Assembly (NCBI GenBank): GCA_963833195.1 | Contig: CAWHXF010000027.1 | Span: 2,356,001 to 2,420,000 of the forward strand | Origin: Granulosicoccus sp963833195 | GTDB lineage: Bacteria > Pseudomonadota > Gammaproteobacteria > Granulosicoccales > Granulosicoccaceae | Reading direction: 5' to 3' | DNA length: 64,000 nt | In this document: positions 8,994 through 17,465 of the stretch, in pieces | How positions within the stretch are numbered: position 1 is the stretch's first letter | How the letters are laid out: the number at the start of each line of letters is the position of its first letter | Position numbers and translations under genes: made by a program | The notes under the pieces: model-generated | The model's input: the letters and a program-made list of their open reading frames with translations, nothing else | Database searches by the model: none | What the model was told of the DNA's origin: nothing

Positions 8994-10350
8994 TCACCGA
9001 AGCGGCTGCGAAGCCGTCGCCGCCGCACCGCCGCACGCCTCGGCCGCCCGGAAGCCCGAGCGCACCGCGTCCTCGTGAAAGCCCGCGCCGCACCACGCCC
9101 CGCACCAGAAGGTGCGCCGGTGTCCCTGCAGGTCTGGCACGGCCGCGCGGGCGCGCTCCGCCGCGATGTCGAACACCGGGTGGCGATACCGCCATCGCCC
9201 GAACGTGAGCTCCGGTGCCGGCGCGGTCGAGGGGTTAAGAGTGACGAAGCGCTCCACCCGCGCATCGGCCCCCGCGTAGCCGTGCAGCGCGTTCATGCGG
9301 TAGGTGACCGACGTGCGGACCGCGTGGCCCTTCGGGGGCTCCACCCAGTTCCAGCTCGCCCAGGCCCGCCGTCGCCGCGGCATCAGCCGCGCGTCGGTGT
9401 GCAGCACCGCGTCGTTGTCGCGGTAGCGGAACGCGCCCAGCACCCGGCGTTCGGCGTCGTCGGCATCGGCCAGCAGGCGCAGCGAGTCGTCGGCGTGCGT
9501 GGCGAACACCACGGCGTCCGCGACGAGCTCGTCGCCGTCGCCGCAGCCGATGCGCACCCCGGAGACGCTCCGGCGGACGCGCGCGACGGGCGCGCCGAGC
9601 CGGATCCGGACCCCGTGCGGCGCACGCGCGAGGTCGCGCACCACCGCATCGACGTAGCGCACGCTGCCGCCTTCGACCGTGCGCCACGTCGGTCGCCCCG
9701 ACAGCCGCAGCAGCCCGTGGCGAGTGCAGAAGCGCACGAAGGCGACGGCCGGCTGCTCCAGCACGTCGCCGGGCGGCGAGGACCAGATGGAGGCGGCGAA
9801 GGGCACGAGATGATCCGCCGCGAGCTCGCGCGGGTAGCCTTCGCGTTCGAGGAACGCGCCCAGGGTCAGCGACGGATCGTCCCCGACGCGCGCGGGCGCC
9901 TCGCGGTAGAAGCGCACGAGCCCGGCGAGCATGCGCCGGTACCGTGCGCCGAGCAGCAGCGAGGGCTGCGCCAGCAGCCCGAAGCGCGGGCCGCCGGCGT
10001 ACTCGAAGCGCCCCCCGTCGCGCGATACCGAGAACGACATGTCCGTCCCCCGGGAGGACACGCCCAGGGCCGGAACCACGCCGCGAGCTCGGGATAGGCC
10101 GGCTCGTTGTAGACGACGAAGCCGGTGTCCACGGGCAGCGCGTCGGCGCGTCCGGCCCGACCGGCGAACCGCCGGACGCCGCGCGCGGCACGTGCACCGT
10201 GTGCGCGTGACCCCCGAGGCGGGACGATGATTCGAGCAGCGTCACCCGACGGGTGGCCGACAACGACCAGGCGGCCGCCAGGCCGGCGGCGCCGCCGCCG
10301 ATCACCGCCACGTGCTCGGGCGCGGGCGCGCTTCTCGGCGGTTGACGCAT
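8994..10350 (-). CDS. FAD-dependent amine-oxidase-like oxidoreductase, split by two frameshifts
   Basis: The N-terminal dinucleotide-binding motif VAVIGGGAAGLAAAW and the following LLESSSRLGGHAHT show an NAD(P)/FAD-binding protein of the amine-oxidase superfamily. The middle, MDTGFVVYNEPAYPELAAWF, and the long C-terminal part (DMSFSVSRDGG, VVFATHADDSLRLL, WNWVEPPKG, WCGAWCGAGFHEDAV) are in two other frames. Shifts lie near 10140-10190 and 10080-10100. ATG 10350 is the natural start. The protein heads the operon with DUF1365 and Cfa, and is divergent from the ECF sigma gene, so all three are probably regulon members. In Rhodobacter, related genes of the same neighbourhood have been linked to furan fatty acids; that function is inferred here. 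Confidence 0.82.
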
Positions 10351-10458
10351 GAGCGCGAGTCTACGCGATGGAGCGAGTGCCACGCGCCGCGATGCTAGGA
10401 TCGTGGGCGGGCCCCTCCCCGCCGTTCGTCAACCCGCCTCCCCTTCGCCGTCGCCCAC

Positions 10459-11088
10459 GTGCCGCGCAAGACCGACACCCGAGACGACGCGGCCATCGTG
10501 CTACGCAAGACGATGGGCGATGCCCTCGTCGCGGTGGGGCGCGACCGGGACGAGGCGGCGTTCTCGTTGGTGTACGACTATTACGCCGGTCGCATCAAGT
10601 CCTTCCTGATGGGCAAGGGCATGAACGAGGACACCGCCGAGGAGCTGATGCAGGAGATCATGCTCACGGTCTGGCGGCGCGCCGAGAGCTACGATCCCGC
10701 CAAGGCGGCGGCCAGCACGTGGCTCTTCACCATCGCGCGCAACCGCCGCATAGACTACCTTCGAGGGAACTCGCGCATCGAGGTGGAGCTCGACGACGAG
10801 GTGCTGGACCTCGAGCGCACCGAGTCGGACGTGCAGGCCCGCCACGTGCATGCCGAGCAGTCGGCCGAGCGGCTGGCCGCCGCGCTCGACAACCTGCCGC
10901 CCGAACAGCGCCAGGTCATGCACCTGTCCTACTTCCGGGGCCAGAGTCACGGCGCCATCGCCGAGTGGCTGGACCTGCCGATAGGCACGGTCAAGTCCCG
11001 AATCCGGCTGGCCATGCAATCCGTAAGGGCAAACTTGCAAGGAGAGGGCGACCCGCTTGACCGGGACGACTATCTCGACCCCGACTGA
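10459..11088 (+). CDS. rpoE: ECF RNA polymerase sigma factor, RpoE/ChrR-associated type
   Basis: 209 residues, likely GTG start at 10459 (an ATG at 10513 is possible). Region 2 contains FSLVYDYYAGRIKSFLM and AEELMQEIMLTVWRRA, the core-binding and -10 recognition helices. Region 4 has LPPEQRQVMHLSYFRGQSH, followed by the helix-turn-helix AIAEWLDLPIGTVKSRIRLAM. The next gene, 18 bases downstream, is a zinc/cupin anti-sigma of the ChrR family, which defines the ECF11 group. Members respond to singlet oxygen. The divergent Cfa-DUF1365-FAD operon is the expected target. I did not find a clearly convincing ECF11 promoter in the 108-base divergent gap. Confidence 0.92.
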   Translation: MPRKTDTRDDAAIVLRKTMGDALVAVGRDRDEAAFSLVYDYYAGRIKSFLMGKGMNEDTAEELMQEIMLTVWRRAESYDPAKAAASTWLFTIARNRRIDYLRGNSRIEVELDDEVLDLERTESDVQARHVHAEQSAERLAAALDNLPPEQRQVMHLSYFRGQSHGAIAEWLDLPIGTVKSRIRLAMQSVRANLQGEGDPLDRDDYLDPD

Positions 11089-11106
11089 TCCGCTGACGAC
11101 CCCTTG

Positions 11107-11788
11107 ATGGGCCTTTCGATGGGCACGACCCACCACCTGACCGACGAGACCCTCTCGCAGTACGCGGCGGGCGCGCTCTCGCCCGCCATGGAGACGATCT
11201 GCGCCTGCCACCTGACGGTGTGCGCGACGTGCCGGCGCGCGTGCGCGCTGCACGAGGCGTTGGGCGGCGCCGAGCTGCGCGCCCGCGCGCCCGCCCCGGT
11301 GCGCGGCGAGCGCCATGGACGTGCTGGCGCGCGATCGGGCGTCGCCCGGCGTGGCGGTGTTTCCGGACGGCGCCGTGGCGGCCGGGCGCCGTGCCCCGGC
11401 GCCGGGCGTGCCCCGCCCGCTCGGGCGGCTGCTGCCCGAGCCGCTCGAGACGCTGGACTGGCGGCGCATGGCACCGGGCGTGCGCCAGTACAACCTGAAG
11501 AACGGCCCGCGCTTCGACGGCGCGTTCAAGCTGCTGCACTGCGCGCCGGGCGTGGCGCTGTCCGCCCACACGCACAACGAGCGCGAGCTCACCTTCATCG
11601 TGCGCGGCAGCTACACCGACGAGCTCGGGCAGTTCCGCGCGGGCGACGTGGCGGACCTCGACTACAGCGTCGAGCACCGGCCGGTGATCGACGATGACGG
11701 CCCGTGCATCGCGCTCATCGCCACCGATGCGCCGGTGCGCTACAGCGACCTGCTCGGCAAGCTGATGCAGCCCTTCGTCGGGATCTGA
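11107..11788 (+). CDS. chrR: ChrR-family zinc/cupin anti-sigma factor, split by one frameshift
   Basis: The N-terminal anti-sigma domain has the zinc signature CHLTVCATCR (H-x3-C-x2-C), preceded by a His near residue 10. The C-terminal cupin domain contains the metal-binding set SAHTHNERELTF (H-x-H-x3-E) and SVEHRP. In Rhodobacter ChrR the N-terminal domain holds the sigma factor inactive and the cupin is needed for the singlet-oxygen response. The first ~63 residues are in one frame and the rest in another; the shift is near 11290-11312, in the linker between domains. Because both domains keep their key residues, this is probably a sequencing indel. It is cotranscribed with the sigma gene. 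Confidence 0.9.
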
Positions 11789-11798
11789 GTAGCGGCAG

Positions 11799-11828
11799 AG
11801 GGCCGCCCGCGATCGCGAAGGCGGCCCT
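11799..11828. terminator. hairpin between convergent chrR and rmlB
   Basis: AGGGCCGCC (11799-11807) and GGCGGCCCT (11820-11828) form a perfect 9-bp stem around a 12-base loop, in the 61-base gap between two convergent genes. There is no T-run on either side, so intrinsic termination is plausible but unproven. Confidence 0.5.
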
Positions 11829-11849
11829 TCCCGGGCGACGACGGCTGGC

Positions 11850-12917
11850 TCAGCCGCGGTCGAACAGCGGCATCCACCATTCCGGATTCGCCAGATACCA
11901 GTCGATGGTGCGCTCGATGCCTTGCTCGAACGTCACCTCGGGGCTGAAGCCGAGCTCCTCGACGATCTTCGTGGCGTCTATGGCGTAGCGGAAATCGTGG
12001 CCGGCACGGTCGGTCACGTGCTCGATCAGCGACGCGCAGGCGGCCCCGTTCGCCGGCGGCGCGTCCGGGTAGGCGGTGGCGAGGGACGGATCGCTCTCGA
12101 AGCGCGCGTCCAGGGTCCGGCAGACGCGATGCACGATGTCGATGTTCTTCCACTCGTTGCAGCCGCCGATGTTGTAGGTCTCGCCGGGGCGCCCCTTGTC
12201 CAGCACCGCGTCGATGCCGCGCGCGTGGTCGACGACGTAGAGCCAGTCGCGCACGTTCGCGCCCGCGCCGTAGACCGGCAGCGCACGGCCGTGCAGCGCG
12301 TTCAGGATCATCAGCGGCACGAGCTTCTCGGGATAGTGGTACGGGCCGTAGTTGTTCGAGCAGTTGCTCGTCGTGACGATGAGCCCGTAGGTGTGGTGCC
12401 AGGCGCGCACGAGGTGATCGGACGCGGCCTTGGTGGCCGAATACGGCGAGTTCGGCGCGTACGGCGTCGTCTCGGTGAACGCGGGGTCGTCGGGCGCCAG
12501 CGAGCCGTAGACCTCGTCGGTCGAGACGTGGTGGAAGCGGTGCGACTCCGGTGCCCGCCCCTCCTGCATCCAGACGCGCCGCGCGGCGGTCAGCAGGCTC
12601 CAGGTGCCGACGACGTTCGCCTCCAGGAACGCGTCCGGGCCGGTGATGGAGCGGTCCACGTGACTCTCGGCGGCGAAGTGCACGAGGGTGTCGAGCCCCT
12701 CGTCGCGCAGCAGCGCCGCCATGCGCTCGGTGTCGCGGATGTCGGCCTCCACGAGGCTGACGCGCTCGCCCAGCACGCCGTCGAGGTTCGCCGGGTTGCC
12801 GGCGTAGGTCAGCGCATCGACCACCACGATGCGCTCGTCCGGGCGCGTCTCGTGGCGGTGGCGCACGAAGTTGGAACCGATGAAGCCGGCACCGCCGGTC
12901 ACGAGCAAGCCTGTCAC
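11850..12917 (-). CDS. rmlB: dTDP-glucose 4,6-dehydratase
   Basis: 355 residues. Second step of dTDP-L-rhamnose synthesis. It has the short-chain dehydrogenase Rossmann motif VTGGAGFIGSNFVR at the N-terminus, AAESHVDRS, the active-site STDEVYGSL, and the catalytic YSATKA (Tyr-x3-Lys), then NNYGPYHYPEKLVP and VRDWLYVVDHA. The start is GTG 12917, because the Rossmann strand begins directly after it. Its GTGA overlaps the stop of rmlD by four bases, indicating translational coupling. It is the last gene of the rmlC-rmlD-rmlB group; the rmlA partner is 41 kb away beside a UDP-xylose synthase gene. Confidence 0.95.
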   Translation of the reverse strand: MTGLLVTGGAGFIGSNFVRHRHETRPDERIVVVDALTYAGNPANLDGVLGERVSLVEADIRDTERMAALLRDEGLDTLVHFAAESHVDRSITGPDAFLEANVVGTWSLLTAARRVWMQEGRAPESHRFHHVSTDEVYGSLAPDDPAFTETTPYAPNSPYSATKAASDHLVRAWHHTYGLIVTTSNCSNNYGPYHYPEKLVPLMILNALHGRALPVYGAGANVRDWLYVVDHARGIDAVLDKGRPGETYNIGGCNEWKNIDIVHRVCRTLDARFESDPSLATAYPDAPPANGAACASLIEHVTDRAGHDFRYAIDATKIVEELGFSPEVTFEQGIERTIDWYLANPEWWMPLFDRG

Positions 12918-13843
12918 GAGATGTCTCCGGGTCGGTGGGCGGCGGTCGCCGCGAGCGCATCGAGGGTGGCGCGCAGGCCGCTGCGCCAGTGCTCGGGCTC
13001 GAGCCCGAGTCGCTCGCGCGTGCGGCGCGTGCACAGCACGGCGAAGCCCGGCCGCGCGGCGGGCGTGGGGTAGTCGGACGCCGGGATCGGGCGCACCTCG
13101 CGGCCCGCGGGCACGAGACCGCGCGCGGCACCCTCCTCGGCGATGGCGACGGCGAAGTCGTACCACGAGGCGGCACCGGCGTCGGTCCAGTGCAGCACGC
13201 CGTCGAGGCGTCGCTCCACGGTGCGCCACACGGCCGCCGCCAGGGATTCGGCGCGCGTGGGCGTGCCGAACTGGTCGGCGACGATGCCGAGCGACTCGCG
13301 CTCGGACAACAGCCTCAGGATGGTGCGCACGAAGTTGCCGCCGTGCGCCGAATGCACCCAGGCCGTGCGCACCACGGCGGCGCCGGGCGCCCCGCGCAGC
13401 GCGGCGAGCTCGCCGTCGCGCTTGGTTCGCCCGTAGACGCCGAGCGGTCCCGTCTCGGCGTCCTCGGCGAGCGGCGTGCCGCCGGTGCCGGGGAACACGA
13501 AGTCGGTGGACACCTGCACCAGGTGCGCACCGAGCTCGCGCGCGGCCTCGGCCAGGTGTGCGGGCGCGTTCGCGTTGACGGCGTGCGCCTTCGCGTTCTC
13601 GGTCTCGGCGAGATCCACGCCGGTGAAGGCCGCCGCGTTCACGATGGCATCGGGCCGCATCGCCTCGCAGGCGCGCAGCACCGCGTCCCGGTCGGTCACG
13701 TCCAGGCGTTGCCCGTCCGGCCCCACCAGGGCGTGCGCACTGATGCCCGCGGGCACGTCGTTCAGCAACGCGACGTGCAACTGCCCGCGCGCGCTGCCCG
13801 TGACGACGACCCTCAGGCCCCGTCCCTCTATCGGTGCTGCCAC
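12914..13843 (-). CDS. rmlD: dTDP-4-dehydrorhamnose reductase
   Basis: About 309 residues from GTG 13843, five bases after the rmlC stop; an earlier in-frame ATG at 13891 would overlap rmlC and adds no homology. It performs the final NAD(P)H reduction to dTDP-L-rhamnose. Visible are VVVTGSARGQL (the Rossmann loop; most relatives have GATGQLG, so the second glycine is replaced), NAAAFTGVDLAE, VSTDFVFPG, the catalytic YGRTK, and VRTAWVHSAHGGNFVRTIL. The missing glycine in the loop is mildly unusual. Its stop overlaps the rmlB GTG start. Confidence 0.92.
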   Translation of the reverse strand: MAAPIEGRGLRVVVTGSARGQLHVALLNDVPAGISAHALVGPDGQRLDVTDRDAVLRACEAMRPDAIVNAAAFTGVDLAETENAKAHAVNANAPAHLAEAARELGAHLVQVSTDFVFPGTGGTPLAEDAETGPLGVYGRTKRDGELAALRGAPGAAVVRTAWVHSAHGGNFVRTILRLLSERESLGIVADQFGTPTRAESLAAAVWRTVERRLDGVLHWTDAGAASWYDFAVAIAEEGAARGLVPAGREVRPIPASDYPTPAARPGFAVLCTRRTRERLGLEPEHWRSGLRATLDALAATAAHRPGDIS

Positions 13844-13847
13844 GGGA

Positions 13848-14396
13848 TCAGGCGTAGTTGTCGCTGTCGGCGAAGCTCGCCGCGGCCGCATCCTTCGCGG
13901 CCAGCACCGGCTCCGTACCCGGCAGGATCGGCCACTCGATGCCGAGTTGCGAATCGTCCCAGCGCACGCTGCGCTCGTGCTCGGGCGCCCAGTAGTCGGT
14001 GCACTTGTACTGGAAGTCGGCGGAGTCGGTCAGCGTGTAGAAGCCGTGCCCGAACCCGGGCGGCACCCACAGGCAGCGATGGTTCTCGGCCGACAGCTCG
14101 ACTCCGTACCAGTGCCCGTAGTGCTCGGACGAGCGGCGCAGGTCGACGGCGACGTCGTAGACCGCACCGCGCGTCACGCGCACGAGCTTGCCCTGAGGCC
14201 TGACCACCTGGTAGTGCAGCCCGCGCAGCACGCCTTGCGCCGAACGGCTGTGGTTGTCCTGCACGAAGTCCGCGGGCAACCCGGCCGCGGTGAATGCGCG
14301 CGCGTTGAAGCTCTCGAGGAAGAACCCGCGATCGTCGCCGAACACGCGCGGCTCGACGAGGAAGACGCCGGGCAGCGGCGTTTCGGAGATGTTCAT
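13848..14396 (-). CDS. rmlC: dTDP-4-dehydrorhamnose 3,5-epimerase
   Basis: 182 residues, normal length, ATG 14396. Cupin-fold epimerase of dTDP-rhamnose synthesis. Recognised by PGVFLVEPRVFGDDRGFFLESF, then DNHSRSAQGVLRGLHYQ with the catalytic His, YDVAVDLRRSS, WVPPGFGHGFYTL and YKCTDYWAPEHE with the conserved Tyr. It is the first gene of the three-gene rml group on the minus strand. It is followed by rmlD after 4 bases. Confidence 0.95.
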   Translation of the reverse strand: MNISETPLPGVFLVEPRVFGDDRGFFLESFNARAFTAAGLPADFVQDNHSRSAQGVLRGLHYQVVRPQGKLVRVTRGAVYDVAVDLRRSSEHYGHWYGVELSAENHRCLWVPPGFGHGFYTLTDSADFQYKCTDYWAPEHERSVRWDDSQLGIEWPILPGTEPVLAAKDAAAASFADSDNYA

Positions 14397-14532
14397 GGCA
14401 AGCGAGGGATCCGGCAGGGCGCAATGCGGCCCGGGATCCTGCTTGCACGAGCCGTTCCGCCCCCCGTCTTCCGGGCGGGGACGGAAGCGAGCGACGCCTC
14501 CGCCCGCCTCGACGGCGGCGAGGCGCTCCAGA

Positions 14533-14814
14533 TCAGCCCGCGGTGCGCTGCCGCGTGGCGTCGCGGCTCTCGAGCAGCTCGACGAGCGCCTCGTGCGAGG
14601 CGCCCTCGTCCACGTCGACGTCCAGCGTGCGCAGGTGATCGACGAGCTCCTCGCGCGTCCACTGCTCGTAGAGCGCCTTGTCGTAGCCACGACCGCCCGG
14701 TCCCTGCTGGCCGGGAGTCTCGCGCGGCGTGTAGTCCGTGTCGCCGTGCTTCGTCTTGAGCTTCTCGTACTCCTGGTTCGTGTGCAGGAGATCCTGCGCG
14801 GTGTCGTTCGCCAT
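14533..14814 (-). CDS. small conserved-looking protein with a SAP/HeH-like C-terminus
   Basis: 93 residues from ATG 14814. The N-terminal half is hydrophilic and Gly/Pro-rich. The C-terminal half, from about residue 46, reads as two short helices (WTREELVDHLRTLDVDVDE, then HEALVELLES). That pattern recalls the helix-extended-helix/SAP or Rho-N type of small nucleic-acid-binding motif. Soluble; no signal peptide. Standing alone between rmlC and a RAYT-like gene, its function is unknown. The motif call is by eye only. Confidence 0.6.
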   Translation of the reverse strand: MANDTAQDLLHTNQEYEKLKTKHGDTDYTPRETPGQQGPGGRGYDKALYEQWTREELVDHLRTLDVDVDEGASHEALVELLESRDATRQRTAG

Positions 14815-14904
14815 GGCTTCGGATCCGGTCTATGACTGGACTACGAGAGTGACAGCGCGACCCGCGCACGAGAGCCGGGTTCCAGTATCTTCACCCGGAA
14901 CGTC

Positions 14905-15849
14905 TCAGCCCCCGGCCGCCACGAGCCGGCGCAGCCGGCGCACGCGCCTGGCAAGCTCCGGATCGTCCTGCAGGCGGTCGCGGAAGTAGCGCTGGTTGCG
15001 GCTCATGGTCGTCAGGTCACGGTTGAAGCGCTGGGCCAGCGCCGTAAGGCTGGCGATGCCGAACTCCAGGGCCAGCCACGCGATCGTCTGACGGATGGCG
15101 CTCTCGCGCCGGGCGCGGCTCTCGTCGCGCAGCGCCGCTTCCTTGACGCCTTCCTCCCGGCACACCAGCCGCACGAGCTGCACGAGCGTCATGGGCGGCA
15201 CCGACTCCTTGGGCGGACGCAACGCCCTCTTGCGGAAGCGCTCTCCCCCGAGCAGGCGCCCACCGTCGGTGCCACGCATGAGATCGTCCCGCACGCTCTC
15301 GTCGCGGCCCTCGTCCACGTAGCGCTCGAAGCCCGCGGCCGCGCCGCCCTTGGCGCGCGCGAAGCTCGAGAGCACGCGCTCGGTGGTGACCCACTCGCGC
15401 ACCTCGCCCTGGCCGGTGTAGGTGTTGTGACTGGACCAGCGGAAGTCGGCCGCCCGCTTGGCCTTGCCCGCGCGGACCGGGTTGTTGTGGATCCAGCGCA
15501 CGAGATCGACCAGGTACTCGTCCGGGTCCACCACGATCGCCTTGTAGCGACCGTGGAAGAGCGGCCCGTCCTCGCCGTGCTGGCTGTTGTAATGTCGCGT
15601 GTAGCGGAACGAGAGGTTCTGCATCACCCGCGACAGCGGCGCCTCGGCCACCTCGACGGCGAGCTGGACGTGGTCGGGCATCCAGCAGAAGGCATGAACC
15701 GAGTGATCGAAGCGCTCCGTACCCTCGGCCACCAGCGCCTCGAGCGTGCGCCTGTCGGCCACGCCGCGGAATACCGGGCGGTCCTCCAGACCGCGCAGCA
15801 GCACGTGGTAGACGGCGCCCTTGAAATGAATCCTCGGTTTGCGTGCCAT
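14905..15849 (-). CDS. RAYT-like transposase (IS200/Y1 fold) with DnaA-like C-terminus
   Basis: 314 residues. It begins MARKPRIHFKGAVYHVLLRG, as is typical for REP-associated tyrosine transposases. The Y1 core follows: FCWMPDHVQLAVE in the HUH position, LSFRYTRHYNSQH with the candidate catalytic Tyr, and GPLFHGRYKAIVVD and IHNNPVRAG. Residues ~225-300 resemble a DnaA-type helical domain (RRESAIRQTIAWLALEFG, LTTMSRNQRYFRDRL). The usual His-hydrophobic-His is His-Val-Gln here, so single-strand DNA cleavage may be impaired. It is a single copy in the window. A perfect 10-bp inverted repeat flanks its start, but no obvious REP array was seen. Confidence 0.85.
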   Translation of the reverse strand: MARKPRIHFKGAVYHVLLRGLEDRPVFRGVADRRTLEALVAEGTERFDHSVHAFCWMPDHVQLAVEVAEAPLSRVMQNLSFRYTRHYNSQHGEDGPLFHGRYKAIVVDPDEYLVDLVRWIHNNPVRAGKAKRAADFRWSSHNTYTGQGEVREWVTTERVLSSFARAKGGAAAGFERYVDEGRDESVRDDLMRGTDGGRLLGGERFRKRALRPPKESVPPMTLVQLVRLVCREEGVKEAALRDESRARRESAIRQTIAWLALEFGIASLTALAQRFNRDLTTMSRNQRYFRDRLQDDPELARRVRRLRRLVAAGG

Positions 15850-15855
15850 GAAAAA

Positions 15856-15950
15856 CGACTGTCCGGTTGCACGTACTCTGGCGAAACGGCCACCCCTTGC
15901 ATTTTAAGGAGGCTCATGCCGCCGGCAAGGGGGCCATCGGCGGACAGTCG
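15856..15950. repeat. 10-bp perfect inverted repeat next to the RAYT start
   Basis: CGACTGTCCG at 15856-15865 and CGGACAGTCG at 15941-15950 are exact inverted arms 75 bases apart. They begin 7 bases upstream of the RAYT start codon and enclose the divergent spacer. They could be a substrate hairpin or operator for the RAYT protein, or fortuitous. Confidence 0.55.
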
Positions 15951-16035
15951 AAACTACAAATGCGGAAATCGCTTGCGCGCCGGACTTGCATTTAGCCGTC
16001 GCAGCCCGCACGACCGCCTCCCGCTTCGCCCATGA
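15916..16035 (+). CDS. possible 39-codon leader ORF coupled to dgt
   Basis: ATG at 15916 follows TAAGGAGG (15905-15912), the strongest Shine-Dalgarno in this area, though the 3-base spacing is short. The 39-residue product is basic and unlike any family I recognise. Its TGA overlaps the dgt ATG as ATGA (16032-16035), the usual geometry for translational coupling. It may be a leader peptide that sets dgt translation, or an accidental frame. Its codons look less biased than those of dgt. Confidence 0.35.
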   Translation: MPPARGPSADSRNYKCGNRLRAGLAFSRRSPHDRLPLRP

Positions 16036-17465
16036 GCGCAGGCCCCGCCGGGCGTTCGGCCCCCTGGGTGGCGCGACGCTCGGACCGCACCGCGGGCGGC
16101 ATCGAGCGCCTGGCCGACGGCTGGCCGGGCCAGCGCGCCGCGCACGCCGGCGGGGCCGGCGAGCCGGCCCCGCGCCCGGCGCCCGCGGCGCCGTCCTTCG
16201 ATGCCGCCGGCGTCGACGGGCAGTTCCAGCGCGACCGCGCACGCATCATCCACTCGGCCTCGTTCCGCGCCCTGCAGTCCAAGACGCAGGTGCTCGGCCT
16301 GGGCGAGAGCGACTTCTACCGCACCCGCCTGACCCACTCGCTGGAGGTGGCCCAGATCGGCTCGGGCATCTGCGAGTCGCTGCGCGAGCGCGAATCGAAC
16401 CCGTCCCTGCGCGCGCTCATCCCCTCGTTCAGCCTGATCGAGGCGATCTGCCTGGCCCACGACATCGGCCACAGCCCGTTCGGCCACGGCGGCGAGGTGG
16501 CCATGAACGCGATGATGCGCGAGCACGGCGGCTTCGAGGCCAACGCCCAGACGCTGCGCATACTGGCGCGCCTCGGCGAGTACTCGGCCGACTGCGGGCT
16601 CGACCTCACGCGCCGCGCCATGCTGGGCACGATCAAGTACCCCTTGCTGTGGAGCGAGGCGTGCCGCTACGAGCCCGGCCTGCCGGACCCCGTGGCGCGG
16701 CCGCTGAACATCGACGCCTGGGCCCCGCCGAAGTGCCTCTACGACACCGACGCGGACGTGCTCGACTGGCTGCTGGAGCCCTTCCCGAGCGCGGACCGGG
16801 ACCGGCTGCGCCGCGCCGACACGTCCGGACCCGGTCACGCGCGCGGCATCCACCACGCCTTCGACACCAGCATCATGGAGCTGGCGGACGACATCGCCTA
16901 CGGCGTGCACGACCTGGAGGATGCCCTGGCGCTCGGGCTGGTGGACCGCGAGGCCTGGCACGAACGCGTGACGGTGCCCCTGCGCGGGGAGCTCGTCGAG
17001 GCGGGCCTCGCCGACGACGCGGACGTGCGCGACGCACGCCTGTTCGGCGCGCGCGCGCAGGATCGCAAGCACGCGATCAGCAAGCTCGTCGGCTACTTCA
17101 TCGCGCGCATAGCCCTCGCGCGCGACGACGCGTTCGAGTCGCCGCTGCTCACGTTGCAGGCCCGCATGGACGAGCCCGCGCACGCGGTGCTGAAGCTCAT
17201 CAAGGGCTTCGTCATGAACCACGTGATACGTCGGCCCGAGCTCCAGCACCTGCAGTACAAGGGTCAGCGCGTCATCGTGACGCTGTTCGGCATCTTCTCG
17301 GAGAACCCCGAGCGGCTGCTGCCGCACGCCGTGCAGGAGGTCTACGAGCGCGAGGGCGAGCGCGCCATCGCCGATTACCTCTCGGCCATGACCGACGTCT
17401 CGGCCGGCAAGCTGTACCACAAGCTCCTGAGCCCCTCGTCGGGGTCGATCTACGACGCCGCGTGA
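16032..17465 (+). CDS. dgt: deoxyguanosinetriphosphate triphosphohydrolase-like protein
   Basis: 477 residues, HD-domain dNTPase that converts dGTP (and often other dNTPs) to nucleoside plus triphosphate. Motifs are present: FQRDRARIIHSASFRALQSKTQV at the core start, RLTHSLEVAQIG with the first His, the HD pair in CLAHDIGHSPFGHGGE, and DDIAYGVHDLEDA with the last metal Asp. An N-terminal ~55-residue Ala/Gly/Arg-rich extension precedes the core, so the true start could be internal. A 4-base GTGA overlap joins its stop to a permease fragment downstream. Confidence 0.93.
   Translation: MSAGPAGRSAPWVARRSDRTAGGIERLADGWPGQRAAHAGGAGEPAPRPAPAAPSFDAAGVDGQFQRDRARIIHSASFRALQSKTQVLGLGESDFYRTRLTHSLEVAQIGSGICESLRERESNPSLRALIPSFSLIEAICLAHDIGHSPFGHGGEVAMNAMMREHGGFEANAQTLRILARLGEYSADCGLDLTRRAMLGTIKYPLLWSEACRYEPGLPDPVARPLNIDAWAPPKCLYDTDADVLDWLLEPFPSADRDRLRRADTSGPGHARGIHHAFDTSIMELADDIAYGVHDLEDALALGLVDREAWHERVTVPLRGELVEAGLADDADVRDARLFGARAQDRKHAISKLVGYFIARIALARDDAFESPLLTLQARMDEPAHAVLKLIKGFVMNHVIRRPELQHLQYKGQRVIVTLFGIFSENPERLLPHAVQEVYEREGERAIADYLSAMTDVSAGKLYHKLLSPSSGSIYDAA

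Noticed and set aside
6680..9208. 842-codon plus-strand frame opposite cfa and DUF1365
   Set aside because: Antisense shadow; the minus-strand frames have complete family motifs.
10351..10458. ECF11-type promoter (TGATCC and partner) in the sigma/FAD divergent gap
   Set aside because: A CGATCC hexamer is present on the minus strand, but no -10 partner lies at a suitable distance.
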